From assembly GCF_023278565.1 (NCBI RefSeq), contig NC_064679.1, forward strand, positions 3,348,001-3,412,000: DNA of 64,000 nt. Reading direction: 5' to 3'. Source of the DNA: Colletotrichum lupini (Eukaryota > Ascomycota > Sordariomycetes > Glomerellales > Glomerellaceae). A model generated the notes under the pieces. It was not told where the DNA came from, did no database searches, and worked only from the letters and a program-made list of their open reading frames with translations. Both the position numbers and the translations under genes were made by a program. Below are positions 13,256 to 23,690 of this stretch, piece by piece. Within the stretch, counting starts at the first letter, position 1, and every line of letters begins with the position of its first letter.

Positions 13256-14171
13256 CGTGGATAGGATCTGGATGTGCAGTGGTGGTCTGCAGTAAGAACG
13301 GAGAGTTCGTCTCGAATGCCTTTTAAAACCGAGAATCGGCAGCAGGATGTGGTCGATCGGCGTGTTATGCAACCCACAGTTGGGTCCGTTGGCTCGGTCG
13401 ATGAAAAATGAATCGACCACCTGATGGTGGTGTCTCGTATTAGACAATTGAGAATCAATGTGTTGAATTTAGGACGCAGTTGGACGAGACAGGTCAAGAT
13501 ACGACGAGCTGAATTGGGCGAGATCGTAAGCTTTTAAGAAGGGCATCATCAGTAGACGTCGGCGGTGGAATGGTCAAGAGCCGAAGTGGGCGGTGTTGCC
13601 CTGGGCACCATGATCTGAGGTTCTTCTCGCTGCAAACGCCCGCCTTGGCCGGGTGTGGTGACGTTCCATGGTGCTATTGGACTTCTGGGGGCGGGGGTCT
13701 GCTGGGAGCTGGCAGCTACGGAACCCCGCGCTGTGCCTTGTCACCCCACCAGATAGCGCAGAAGTGGAGGCTCTGTGGGGCCTGTCAAACCTGTCAACGC
13801 CCGGACCCAGGAACCCAAAGCGGCGCCTTCTCGCCATGCAAATAACACACCACTTTTTGGAGTTGCCTGATGCAATACACCAAGCCCAGTTGCGAGCTCT
13901 TGCGTGGAACCATAGCCCACCATCGCGCACTCCGTTGTGATGTCGATATTCCGCGAGCTGGGTGTCGATCAGGGTTCGTTCCATCAGAATCCTGTGCAGC
14001 GTTACACCTCATAGGTATCTTCCCTTCTTGTGGATGACGGAAGTTGCAGAATAAGCCAGGTCAAACCCGAAGAGACGAGTCAGTCAATGGCAGCCCGACT
14101 CCTCTTATCCACTCGTTGTTCTGTGGCCTGAAACGGCTGCAGTTGAAGCTTGTCGTCGATCGAGGAGCCGT
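13256..14171. other. Intergenic region between two minus-strand genes
   Basis: Expected to hold the acetate kinase promoter and the 3' UTR of the next gene. Short frames on both strands have no recognisable domain. No gene or RNA seen. Confidence 0.6.
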
Positions 14172-15654
14172 TCAAGCAGCCGAGTCAGACTCATAAGGAT
14201 CTGGGGGCTCCACCACTGGCTCCAAGCCTCGAGAGATATCAGGGGACGGCAGTTCAGACATTTCTCCAGGAAGCATTTCCGGCGATGGCAGCTCAACATG
14301 GTGGGCAGGAAAAGGTATGCCGTGAAACTCGCTGTCGGAGCTGTGCGCTACGACCCAACTCTCCAAAAACCGAAGGTAATCTATTCCGTGTAAGTCAAAT
14401 GTCCATATCCCTTTTCAAGGTGGGGTAGCAAGGGTGTGATAATTTCGCAACGAGGCGCTCAATGCCTGCTAAGAAGTGGTTCGCCATACCTTCACGTTTA
14501 CTGAACTGTACGCCTATATAGCGAATATTCAGTGTGCCCGGCGGTGCTCCGTCAGAAGTCGATGGGCCCCCTTGAGAACCGGAACGCACGCGGGGACGCA
14601 TTCGTTGTGCCAGGTTGAAGCGTGAGCGGGAACTGCTGTTATCGGGAGCGCTGCTGCGTCGACTTCCGCGAACTGTCAAGCGGACCTGGCGGTGTCGATC
14701 GTCGCGGTTACGCAGTTCGCCCTCAAAATTGTGGATTTCGTATTCTCGATATTGCCGGCCACTCGCACGATTTGCAAGAACGGTCAGCGAGTGGTAAGTC
14801 GAGTATCGGTCCCTCCAGAGTTTGAGCCTCTGTACCAATCCCATGCCCCTAATATTACCAAAGCCGTCCGTTCTTCCGTGCTGATCGGACCAGACGACGT
14901 CAACATCGTAGTAATCAACCAAGTCTTTCCGACGAATATCTCCCTGGAAGCGTATAGAGCTCTCCACGGTGGTGAACTCGTACTTGACCTCGGTGAGGTG
15001 GTCATGAACCACCACACCTTCGCCGGTAGTGTATCTGACTCTATGTGGCTCGCGAAAGCTGACAAAAAGCTCGAGTTCGCAAGAATCTGTGTATGGACGA
15101 TGACGGGCGTGCAAGGTATGAGGAAAGATGTCGGCGGGCACGTCGGACGGAACTAAACTATGGTCAGAATGATGGCCCCTGGCTCGGATGATTGATGCGG
15201 GGGATGAGGTACGGAAGTGTTCAAGAAGCTCGCTCTGGTAGCTGCACTGCCATAGTACGCGACGCTGCTCGGAGCCGACAACCTCCCAAGGGCCAAGATA
15301 AACCGTGCGCTCGTTGGGGGTATTCTCAAAGAGGGTTCTGAAGATCAACAAGAGTCAGAAAGGGGCAAAGACTACTTTCGAGATGTATGGTTACGGAGAT
15401 TTGGAAAGAGGGGCTTCGAATCGAGTAGTAGAAAAATGGTACATAGTTGCTTGATAGCCTGGAGGTCCAAGATCTAGAGGATGAAGAGAGGCGTGCGGTG
15501 CTGAGGCCTCGGAGGTGAGAGCCGATATCGTCGAGGCGCCTGACGTTGGTGTCCAGGTCGAGTCAATGGGGCTTGCGTATGGCTGGCCGTAGGAAGGGGG
15601 CCGGCCAAGGGAGGAGGAGGTAAAAGACGAGCCGGAGGAAGACGAGGCGGCCAT
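14172..15654 (-). CDS. Unrecognised fungal protein, three exons
   Basis: I do not recognise the family. Best model: exons 15654-15395, 15337-14490 and 14380-14172, 438 aa. Intron 1 (57 nt) is GTAACC...TTCAG. Intron 2 (109 nt) is GTATGG...AATAG with a CTTAC branch-like site, and it joins the frame to a plausible acidic, Pro-rich tail containing two ELPSP-type repeats. If intron 2 is retained the protein stops at 14395 with 400 aa. The N-terminus is Ser-rich and low-complexity. The middle (about residues 90-320) looks folded, with alternating hydrophobic and charged segments. A Ser/Arg-rich stretch follows at about 320-350. No signal peptide, membrane segment or catalytic motif is visible. It is probably a soluble protein. 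That it is a gene is supported by frame-preserving splice sites; its function is unknown. Confidence 0.65.
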
Positions 15655-16402
15655 GCTTGAAAGGCCTTGGCCTAGTTCTTGTCTCGGAGCCTTGTCAACA
15701 AATCAATAAAAGGCTGCGGGGAGTTGAGATGGCAATCATGGCATGGTGTTGGAGATTTGAGTATATGGCCGATTCGTCTGGCGGTTCGAAATCGTGTGGT
15801 CGTCGGGAGGGTAAGCGCGCTTAGATCTCGGGACGGATGCATTCAAACGGCGGGAGGATGCGACGGCGAGAAGGTATACGGGTGCCAATTCCTCGCTCGA
15901 GGTAGCGATGGTCCTGGAGCTTTGCACGGGGCGAAGGGGCGACAGGCGCTGCACCTAGCATCAAACTAATGTTGGGAAAGGACGATAAGGCGGATGGCTG
16001 TGTCGCAGACGGAGAAGGAACGAGGGGCGCCGAGGCAAGTGACGGCCGGCAGGGTGCAAGCTTGATATTTCTGAGATAGTACGGATAGTGGCGCCTAAGA
16101 GGTCGGGTACCGTTAGAGAAATCTAATAGCCAAGCCGTCAGCAAAGCAGGTGCCAATACCAGTGCCGGGAACGGGGCCGGTGGAGATTGTGACCTGGCAC
16201 AAGACTAGCACGGCGCCGTGGTAAAGCGAGGCTTGATGTTGGAGAAGAGTTAACTACCTTGGGTAATTGAGTTGGTATGGTTGAAGCAGACAAAGACGCG
16301 GCTTCCGAAAGTCAAGCGAGGATGGGGGACGATTTGACGGACGGAGCGGGGTCGCAATATGTTGGTGGTGAAGGGCCGGGTGCGGAGTCAGATGGCAGAC
16401 GA

Positions 16403-16519
16403 GGGGGGATCCCGTCTGTTGGCGGATGGACTTTGGTAGATGAAGGGCAGGCAAATAAGGGGGGATCCCGTCTGTTGGCGGATGGACTTTGGTAGATGAA
16501 GGGCAGGCAAATAAGGGGG
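16403..16519. repeat. 56-bp tandem duplication
   Basis: A 56-base unit beginning with a G run and GATCCCGTCTGTTGGCG occurs twice head to tail (second copy from about 16,459). A partial third G run follows, shorter by one G. The copies look identical apart from that, which suggests a recent event. Confidence 0.95.
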
Positions 16520-17832
16520 AAGGACGTTCGGAACAGTACCTTACCTTACTGCGACGGGATGCCCAGCATGCAGTAAGGTAGGAGGGAAATGGGTAGTGGT
16601 GGGCAATGGGAATACCACAGGGTCCCGGGTGCGGACGAGGATCCGAAGAATTGGTCGGGTACCGCCGTACCGGAGACTAAAATTGTCAACGGTCCGCCGG
16701 TAAACTGTCTCGCTTACCTCAACCAATTGTGTAGGCTCCAACCGTAATTCTCTCTTTCACCCATCTGCCCTATCTACCTAGTTTATGCACCCATGGCCAG
16801 GTACTCAGTCTCAGAGCAACATGAAGCATGCTCCGGTCTAGCATTTGCGATGCAGCGTACCCAAGGTAAATGAGTGCTACGTTGTACCACGGGAAGGAAC
16901 CCTATCTTCGGTATCGGTACAGAGTACCTACAGTAGATACCTTCCCTACCAAAGGTAAGGTAGACAATGGGATTTACGGATGGGGATACCGCGAGATGGA
17001 TCGAGTATTGAAGTACTGCGTAGGTGGGGTTGGACGTACCAAATCCAGTTCAAGGTGCCCGCCGCCGTCAGGTTGGGTCGGCCAATGACAGCGCCTGAAG
17101 CGACGGCATGCTCAAGCGACTGGTACTGGGACTTCCCGTCATGCTCTCAGCTCTGTGCCCACCTACACGGCCCATGCCCCTACTGAACTATTCTGGTCCA
17201 GTCTAGTCTGTTCCTGCTGCCACCATGTCCGCTGCCAGTAGGCTGCACACCTGCTCAACGCTCAACATGATGGCTCCATGTACGGGCGTAACGGATCGAG
17301 TTCTTGCAGTTCACAGTCACACTGTCAGGAGCCTGAGAGCTTAGTGTCTGTCAGGCCAAGTTTGGGGATCACGATGTTCAGCGAGGCAATGCAAGTGGTG
17401 CGTGCTTAGATAGCTCGACATCTCCCTGCCCGTCTCACGTTAACCTAAGCCCAAGGTAGCTTTCTTTGACGCCGGAGCATGCATGTTCACTCACTATCGA
17501 TGTTCAACTACCTCATCCCGAGGATATGGCCAGTCCTGGTCAGTTTGACATAGCACTGGGCTCGGTTGAGAGACGCAATATCGACTATTGACAGCCTCTG
17601 GACGAATACGGCCACATTGGTTGGTTGCTAATAGGTGGGGGTCATTGTCAATGGAAAGTTGCTTACCTTACCTTAATTGAACCAGGGGATTCTGTCAAGA
17701 TTTGCCGCAACCTTTTTCTTTCCTCGCCGAAAATCAGAATCCAAGCCTGCGGTTTCCTACCTTACCTAGGTACCTACTCACTTAGTCTTTCAGCGCTTGG
17801 CAGCCCTCGGTCAGCCTGCTCTGTGGTTAGCG

Positions 17833-17854
17833 TCCTGTCCTGTCCTGTCCTGTC
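17833..17854. repeat. (TCCTG)n pentanucleotide repeat
   Basis: A little over four TCCTG units in the upstream region of the phosphate permease gene. Confidence 0.9.
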
Positions 17855-18340
17855 AACCTTACCTTCTTACTCAACGTTCCTTGCCCGGCTTCACTCTTTC
17901 TTCGTTTGATCACCTTAGGACTGAGTTGCTCCCGAGTGTTCCTTCAGGCCCTCTTCCCATCGTTTCCGCACCATCATTTATGACTCCTACTCGACAAAAT
18001 CATCTCTTTACACTCAATCAACTCAATGGCCTTTTGTCAACTACGTTTGCGATTAAGATACCCTTGCTTGTAGATGGGTCCCGCTCACTGCGACCCATAC
18101 TTCCACCTCCCCAATCCGACTATCCGACCTCTCCTGCATCTAAGCATAACACGCGCTGCTGCGTGAGCCTGTCTCGCCTCATACTCTGGTAGCGCAGCAC
18201 TTTTCAATTCAAGGGTTGACTGTGTATTATAGCTACTGCCCCGTATCACAAGTCTCACTTCGCTCAACGAAGCCGTGCCTCCCTATTCTCATCCACCGAT
18301 CGTAGATAGTGAATCACCTCGAGAAAGTCGAGCGGCAGCC

Positions 18341-20853
18341 ATGTCGGCTTTGCCCGACCCTCTCGTGAGAAGAAACCGGGGCTACTTAGGCAGTGACAGC
18401 TCCGCCTTGTCCGCTCGCGATATTCAGGTACGTTCACTTACTGATTTCGTCCCGTCTCTGGTTTCCTGTTCCTACGCCACCACTCGCCTCGGTGCGCCTT
18501 TAGCTCTTACTTAGCCTCGTCCCGCACCTTGACAGCTGCTTCGATCCTTCATCGCATCTTACATCGGACGTTAGCTCATCATTCTTCCAGGACCGCAGTC
18601 AGTTGCGTTATGAGCTCGATCTCAACTCGTGGAACCTGCGTATTTGGGGCGTAGCCGCATCGGGTTTTCTAACAGATTCGTGAGCTATCCTCTCAATGCT
18701 CTCACCTAGAATGTGATCATCCAACAGCAGTACATTGACTATATCGCGTAGCTACAACCTCTTTTCCACAAATGTTATTCTTGCCTCCATAGCATTTGTG
18801 TACTGGCCTTCACCCGGCGAAAGATGGCAAGGGCTGCTCATCAACTTCTTCACTCTTCTGGGATCCGTGATTGGTCAATTGCTCTTTGGCTTTCTGGCCG
18901 ACTTCTATGGACGAACACGCCTTTATGGCATTGAGCTTGTACTTGTCATTGTGTCGACAATTGGTGTTGCCACTAGCAGCTATGGCTTCGATGACATGAG
19001 CTTCCTGGCTCTTTTCATCTGGGTGAGTTACTACCGCCGGTTTCACTTCTCTTCTCCACTCTCCGTTGAGGACCTTCTCAGCTGACATCTGGAACTCTTA
19101 TAGTGGCGCTTCGTGATGGGTATCGGTGAGCAACCAAGTTCGGCCGTTCCGTTGATTCGGCTCGAACAACCACGACTAACTCAAGAACAAAAGGCATCGG
19201 TGCCGAGTATCCCCTTAGCGCAGTCATAACCTCAGAATGGTCGAGCACTCAGTCCAGGGGAACTATGATCTCTTCTGTCAGTCAGCGAGTAACTTCTAAG
19301 TCCTCGGACCTCACTACTAACCAAAAGTGTTAGACATTCATGATGCAGCCCATAGGCCAAGCTCTTGCCCAGCTTGTCGGCCTCTGGGTTCTCGTCGGTC
19401 GTGACAAAAGCGAGGGCCTACAAGCCATGCAGTGTGGCCTCGACACGAAATATGATAGGGAATGTCGCCGCGCCGTCGATGGCATTTGGCGCATCGTCAT
19501 CGGCTCTGGCGCCGTCCCCGCTCTTTTAGCCATCATTTTCCGGTTCTTTTTGTTCGACTGCGGATTATACAGTCTCGAGGTCAGGAACAAGCCCGGTATC
19601 GCCTTGAGAAACACGCAGAGAGTATACGGCGCTCCTGCTGGCGCGACAGCCGGCTACCCCATGACCCCTCAAGATGGGATGCAACCAACCAACTCACAAC
19701 AGCCTATGCCCATCCAATTTTCTAAGCAGGATCTTTACAGGTACTTCATCGAAGACGGAAATTGGTACTACCTACTAGGTGAGCTCTTCGCCCAATTCTC
19801 TACGGGTTGGATTACGAGACATCGTCTCGGGTCTTGAGAGTTCACAGTTGTGGCCTCTTGTGTTTGACAGCACACATAGACTAACCATGACGCAGGCACC
19901 GCTGCAACATGGTTTTTCCTTGATGTAAGCTTCTATGGTCTCAGTCTTGACAATAGAGGGACTCTGTCAGACATGTGGGCGACCACGGGACCGACGCCCA
20001 TCGACGACCGGCTACCGTGCTGGAACTCCAAGTTTCCTGACGGCAACGCAACCGCACGACTATGGAGCCAGACCGGCCTTCCGGTCTGGCAGACAGACGC
20101 AACTCTACCTTGCAACACCATCTATGATGTGCTTCTGGAACAGGCCAAGCAGTATTTGTTGACTGTGTCCATCGCCTCGATCGCCGGCAGTGCCTGTTTT
20201 GTCGTCGCTGCCAATAGGATCCCGAGAAGACTTTGGCTCACAGTTTCCTTTTTCGTTCTGGCTATACTATTTGTCATTACGGGTTGTGTATACTATGGCG
20301 TCAACAGAACCCCCGGAGCGCCGGCGACTGTCGTATTTGTGGCGCTATGCCACTTCATGTTCAACTTTGGTACGTGTCTTCTCGATTGCTCACATGCCGG
20401 CAGCAACTAACAGATGGCTTTTTTCTTCCTCCAGGGGCAAACACCCTGACCTTCATCATCCCAGCGGAAATCTTCCCAACCTGTTACCGCTGCACCTGCC
20501 ACGGCATCTCCGCCGCCGCCGGAAAGCTGGGCAGCATCGTGGCCCTCCTCGTCGTGTATGGCATCAACTCGTCCTACACCGCCGTCAATCGGCAGGGACT
20601 CATCTTTTTGCTCTTTGGCTCCTTTGTCGCCGTCGGCGCCGTCTTCTCTTGGGCCTATCTGCCCGACTCCCAGCGGTGGGTCATTGACGAGGACACCGGG
20701 CGGCGCGTGCTGGAGCAGAAAACGCTCGAGGAGCTGGGAGAGGGGCGTGAGAGGGCGAGGCAACTAGGCGAGGTGATTACTGTCAAGGAAAAGTGGCATG
20801 ATCTGAAGAGGAGGAGGGTGTCGCCTTCGCCTTCGCAGGCAACGAATCCGTAA
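18341..20853 (+). CDS. MFS phosphate:H+ symporter, PHO84-type
   Basis: Eight exons: 18341-18427, 18591-18679, 18752-19022, 19104-19125, 19194-19276, 19334-19778, 19896-20369, 20435-20853; 629 aa, in the usual size range of the family or slightly longer. It should carry inorganic phosphate with protons across the plasma membrane. Hallmarks: SGFLTDSYNLF in the first membrane segment, the MFS loop motif [30 protein letters not shown], the second-half [17 protein letters not shown], and [13 protein letters not shown] followed by [14 protein letters not shown]84 relatives have GEVFPTRYR-type sequence at the last site. About twelve membrane segments are expected. Exon 4 is only 22 nt and the next 3' splice site is A-rich (ACAAAAG), but both are forced by the conserved protein. 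Start: ATG 18341 is the first in-frame ATG. Substrate is inferred from the family; a glycerophosphodiester permease of the same family is possible. Confidence 0.88.
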
Positions 20854-21091
20854 GAAGAATGTTTTGAACAGTTGGGGATTAAACCATCTTTCAGGATACC
20901 TAGGATGAATAGTCTGGTTCGAATAATTTGGCTTGAGGGCAGTGGAAATCTTGACCTCTTTTTTTTCGGCCAATCCACATACATAATCATTGTGATTTGT
21001 TTCACTACACACCATCCTTCTCGTCCCCCAAGTAGTTATGTTCACGCTCATCACCCATCCACCAAGCAAAAACTTCCTCCCCAAACGGTCT

Positions 21092-23410
21092 TCAAATGCT
21101 CAGCTGTCCATCCGGATCAAGAGCCACCTGCAAAAACTCCACAGTCTCAGCATACACAGCTTTCCCGCTCGTCGTAGCCTGTACGTGCACGTTGCTCTCG
21201 AGCGCGTCAAGCCACTTCGCCCAGCGCAAACCCGGCGCGGGCGCAGGCCACCCGCACATCGGCTGCAGGACGCGCGAGAGACGGACGGCAAAGGGTGCAA
21301 AGTGTACGTCAACGAGGGACATTGTGTTGCCCAGAAAGAACGGTCCTTCCTCGTCGGCGGCGAGGACGAGGTCCTTGATCGCGTTTTGGAGGCGCTCAAT
21401 GTACTGCGGTCGCAGGGTCGGATCAGGACTGCGGAGGAGGCGGTAGAATGCTGGGGCGAGACGGGTGTTTATCTAAGGTTGGATACTCTGTGTTAGGACT
21501 ATGATGGTGCTGATGCTTGCCTAGAAGACAAGGGAGGGAGTATGACTGACGTGACCTATCCATTGTCGACAATTTGCGCGGAGCTTTACGTCGGATGGGA
21601 AGAGTGGGATGGTACTGTCCATGTCTTCGAGCTGTATAGCCGGCAATGTTGCGAATGATTAACAAAGAGGGAGTTCGATGAGGAAGGGGGCATGCGTATC
21701 TGCGGAGGAGTTTAGACTGACATATTCCAATATCACGCCGCTGTCGGCACAAGCCCAGTCGCCCTGCCGTATCGCAGGGACGGTTCCCCTGGGATTTGCT
21801 TCCAGCAGCGGTTGCGATGCGGCCACCTTGTAGGGATCTTCTTCGCAGTACTGGTACGCTAGGCCCTTTGCTTCGAGTGCGATCCAGACGCTCTGAGAAA
21901 AGGGGCTGAAGGGAGGGAGGTAATTAGATTGATATATGAGAGACAGATGGAGAGTTCTGCCAGAGAAAGGACGAACCAGTAACATGCGGAATACAGCTTC
22001 AGATCGCTCTCTTTCTCATGCTTCTTGATGGTCCAGTGAGCTCGGCCCGTTGCCTTTCTAGGCCCATCATTCTATTTCAGCGACATGGTATCAGTTTCTG
22101 GGGAGGCATCTTCACTATCAGCGTAATGTAAGTAACCCTCACCTTGGCTGCATCGGTCTTATGCTTGGCAAGATACCGCTGTATACTATTCTTCTTCACC
22201 TCGTCGCTCTTGGCTAGGGTATGCTGATGCGGTCCAGGGATGCCGCTGACGCTGATGTGGCCATTAACCCGCTGAATTGTCCAAAACTTCTGCCCGGGCG
22301 CGGGCAAGTTGTTCGGCGTGGCGGGCGCGACCCTCAGCTCCCTCTCCCCGGGCGGCGCGAGCACGGTGTGCGCCCCGTTGAGCGCCTGACCGCCGTTCAG
22401 AGGCACGTAGGTGCCGTCGTCGACGTCGTGGAGGGTGGCGCCCGGGAAATACTCTGTGATCTTGATCTTGACGTCGCACAGGTTGAGCTTGCGCGAGATG
22501 CGGTTGCGGCGCTTCTTGGTCGGGTCGTCGGACTTTTTGGTGCCGGGAGGGCGGCCCTTGAGGCGGCAGTCCCAGTAGTGCGAGATGAAGGGCTTCTTCT
22601 TGTAGTTTTGGGTCGAGCGGTGGGAGTAGACATTGTCTACGTGTGGAAAGTAGGTTTCGAATCTTTTGACATGGTTAGACAATGGTACCTTGGGGTTGTT
22701 GGGCAGTGCTGCTGCAGCTGCGGCTGGAGTAGGGGAATAACGGACTGCTCATGAGTGAGAATGATGAGGCCATCTGCGTCAAACAGCTTCTGCCGCCACT
22801 CATCGAGGTTCGGGGGGTCGAGGACCCATTTTGTGCTCAAAAGACTGCCGTGTGGCCTCCATCCGGGGGTAGTGGTACCGTCAATAGGGATGAATCCGGC
22901 GGGCCCGACGAGAGACTCGCCCGTCTCAATCGTAATGGCTTCTGGCATCGCAAGGCCCGGCGCCAAAATACCAAACTGGCCATGCTGAACTGGCGATGGC
23001 TCCATCACGGGGCCATGGACTAACCGGTGTGAAATATTGGACGGTGACGGGCCCGTTGGTCCAAAACCACTGCCACCGACACCAGGCACCGCTACAGCAT
23101 GCTGCTGCTCAGTTTGCCCGTCTGCGGCAGAAGTTATGTGTACATCCTGATCTCGTGAGAGCTCGGCGTGAAATACCGATTGGTGGGCCTCCATCCCAGA
23201 CATGTCGATGGAAGACCCGTTGTTAGTAGGGGGGCCGGAGCCGGGGCGGAAGTGGGTTACGGCACCGGCATCGGCACCGGTAGCAAAAGGCGGAGGTGGC
23301 GGTGGCGGCTGCTGTAGCTGCTGGGCAGCGGGGTGGAGACTATGCGGAGGGATGGTCTCGCCCCTGCTTGCTGGAGAGACTTCAAACGGCGAGGACGGAC
23401 CTGCTGGCAT
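21092..23410 (-). CDS. Basic-module protein with C-terminal glutathione S-transferase
   Basis: Six exons: 23410-22746, 22662-22143, 22071-21977, 21905-21722, 21631-21551, 21472-21092; 641 aa. Residues 1-150 are Pro/Gln-rich and disordered. About 185-395 is a conserved-looking module with DEWRQKLFDADGLIILTHE, then HYWDCRLKGRPPG and a Lys/Arg cluster. Residues ~418-635 are a GST: thioredoxin-like half with CPFSQSVWIALEAKG (Cys427, omega-like), NPRGTVPAIR and the DSGVILEYLED glutathione-site pattern, then a helical half ending in SLVDVHFAPFAVRL. Every junction keeps frame. There is no suitable ATG for a separate GST gene: the exon at 22071 opens in mid-frame after a stop, so the fusion is forced. 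Intron 1 is less certain (GTCCGT donor, TCTAAC branch, TCAAAAG acceptor). I recall similar fusions in other Sordariomycetes. Function is unknown: a redox enzyme or sensor joined to a possible nucleic-acid-binding module is inference. Confidence 0.8.
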
Positions 23411-23530
23411 TTGACGCACGCGGGTGGGTGTTCAAAAAGATGCGGCGTGTTGCTGCTTTAATGCGTCGTGCCTTCGTCGACGCCGCAGTGGTTGGGGAAA
23501 AGTGGATAACGAGTGTTGGTCGACGTTGGG
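23411..23530 (-). promoter_or_regulatory. Remaining proximal upstream region of the GST-fusion gene
   Basis: Only 120 bases separate the start codon from the retrotransposon's 5' LTR. They keep normal base composition. The rest of the ancestral promoter should lie beyond the element, from 32,266 onward. That this piece acts as core promoter or leader is inferred. Confidence 0.45.
23526..23530. repeat. Target-site duplication, left copy (TTGGG)
   Basis: The five bases just before the left LTR match exactly the five just after the right LTR (32,261-32,265). Confidence 0.9.
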
Positions 23531-23690
23531 TACCACACTACACAGCCACAGGCTATGTATTACAACTGGTAGCAACTAGCTATAACTATACATAGGGGCT
23601 TCTGCCCACATTAGGGGCTTCTACCTATATTACCTAGAAAAATTAACTACTACTTAATATATTATATTAACCCTACTTTTACCCTTAGTA
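23531..23690 (+). repeat. Left (5') LTR, 160 bp
   Basis: Aligns without gaps to 32,101-32,260 at a constant offset of 8,570. Differences are almost all C/T or G/A transitions at CpA/TpG sites. The termini read TA...TA here and TA...CA in the other copy, as expected from an ancestral TG...CA after RIP. The outer ~80 bases keep many CA dinucleotides; the inner half has lost nearly all. Confidence 0.92.

Larger units (their letters stand above)
15655..18340. other. Divergent intergenic region with a 56-bp tandem duplication
   Basis: About 2.7 kb between the unrecognised minus-strand gene and the phosphate permease gene. Open frames are short and unconvincing. It contains the 56-bp duplication at 16.40-16.52 kb, several GGTACC/TACCTTACC motifs at 16.5-17.0 kb, and a (TCCTG)n run at 17.83 kb. 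The last ~500 bases are CT-rich and probably the permease promoter and leader. Confidence 0.6.

Noticed and set aside
13445..13447. Upstream start giving a longer acetate kinase
   Set aside because: The frame is open but has no ATG before 13,255, and the family begins at MKVILAINAGSSS-type sequence.
21092..22071. A stand-alone GST gene separate from the upstream module
   Set aside because: No suitable ATG precedes the GST domain; the exon at 22,071 begins right after an in-frame stop and matches a splice acceptor in phase with 22,143.
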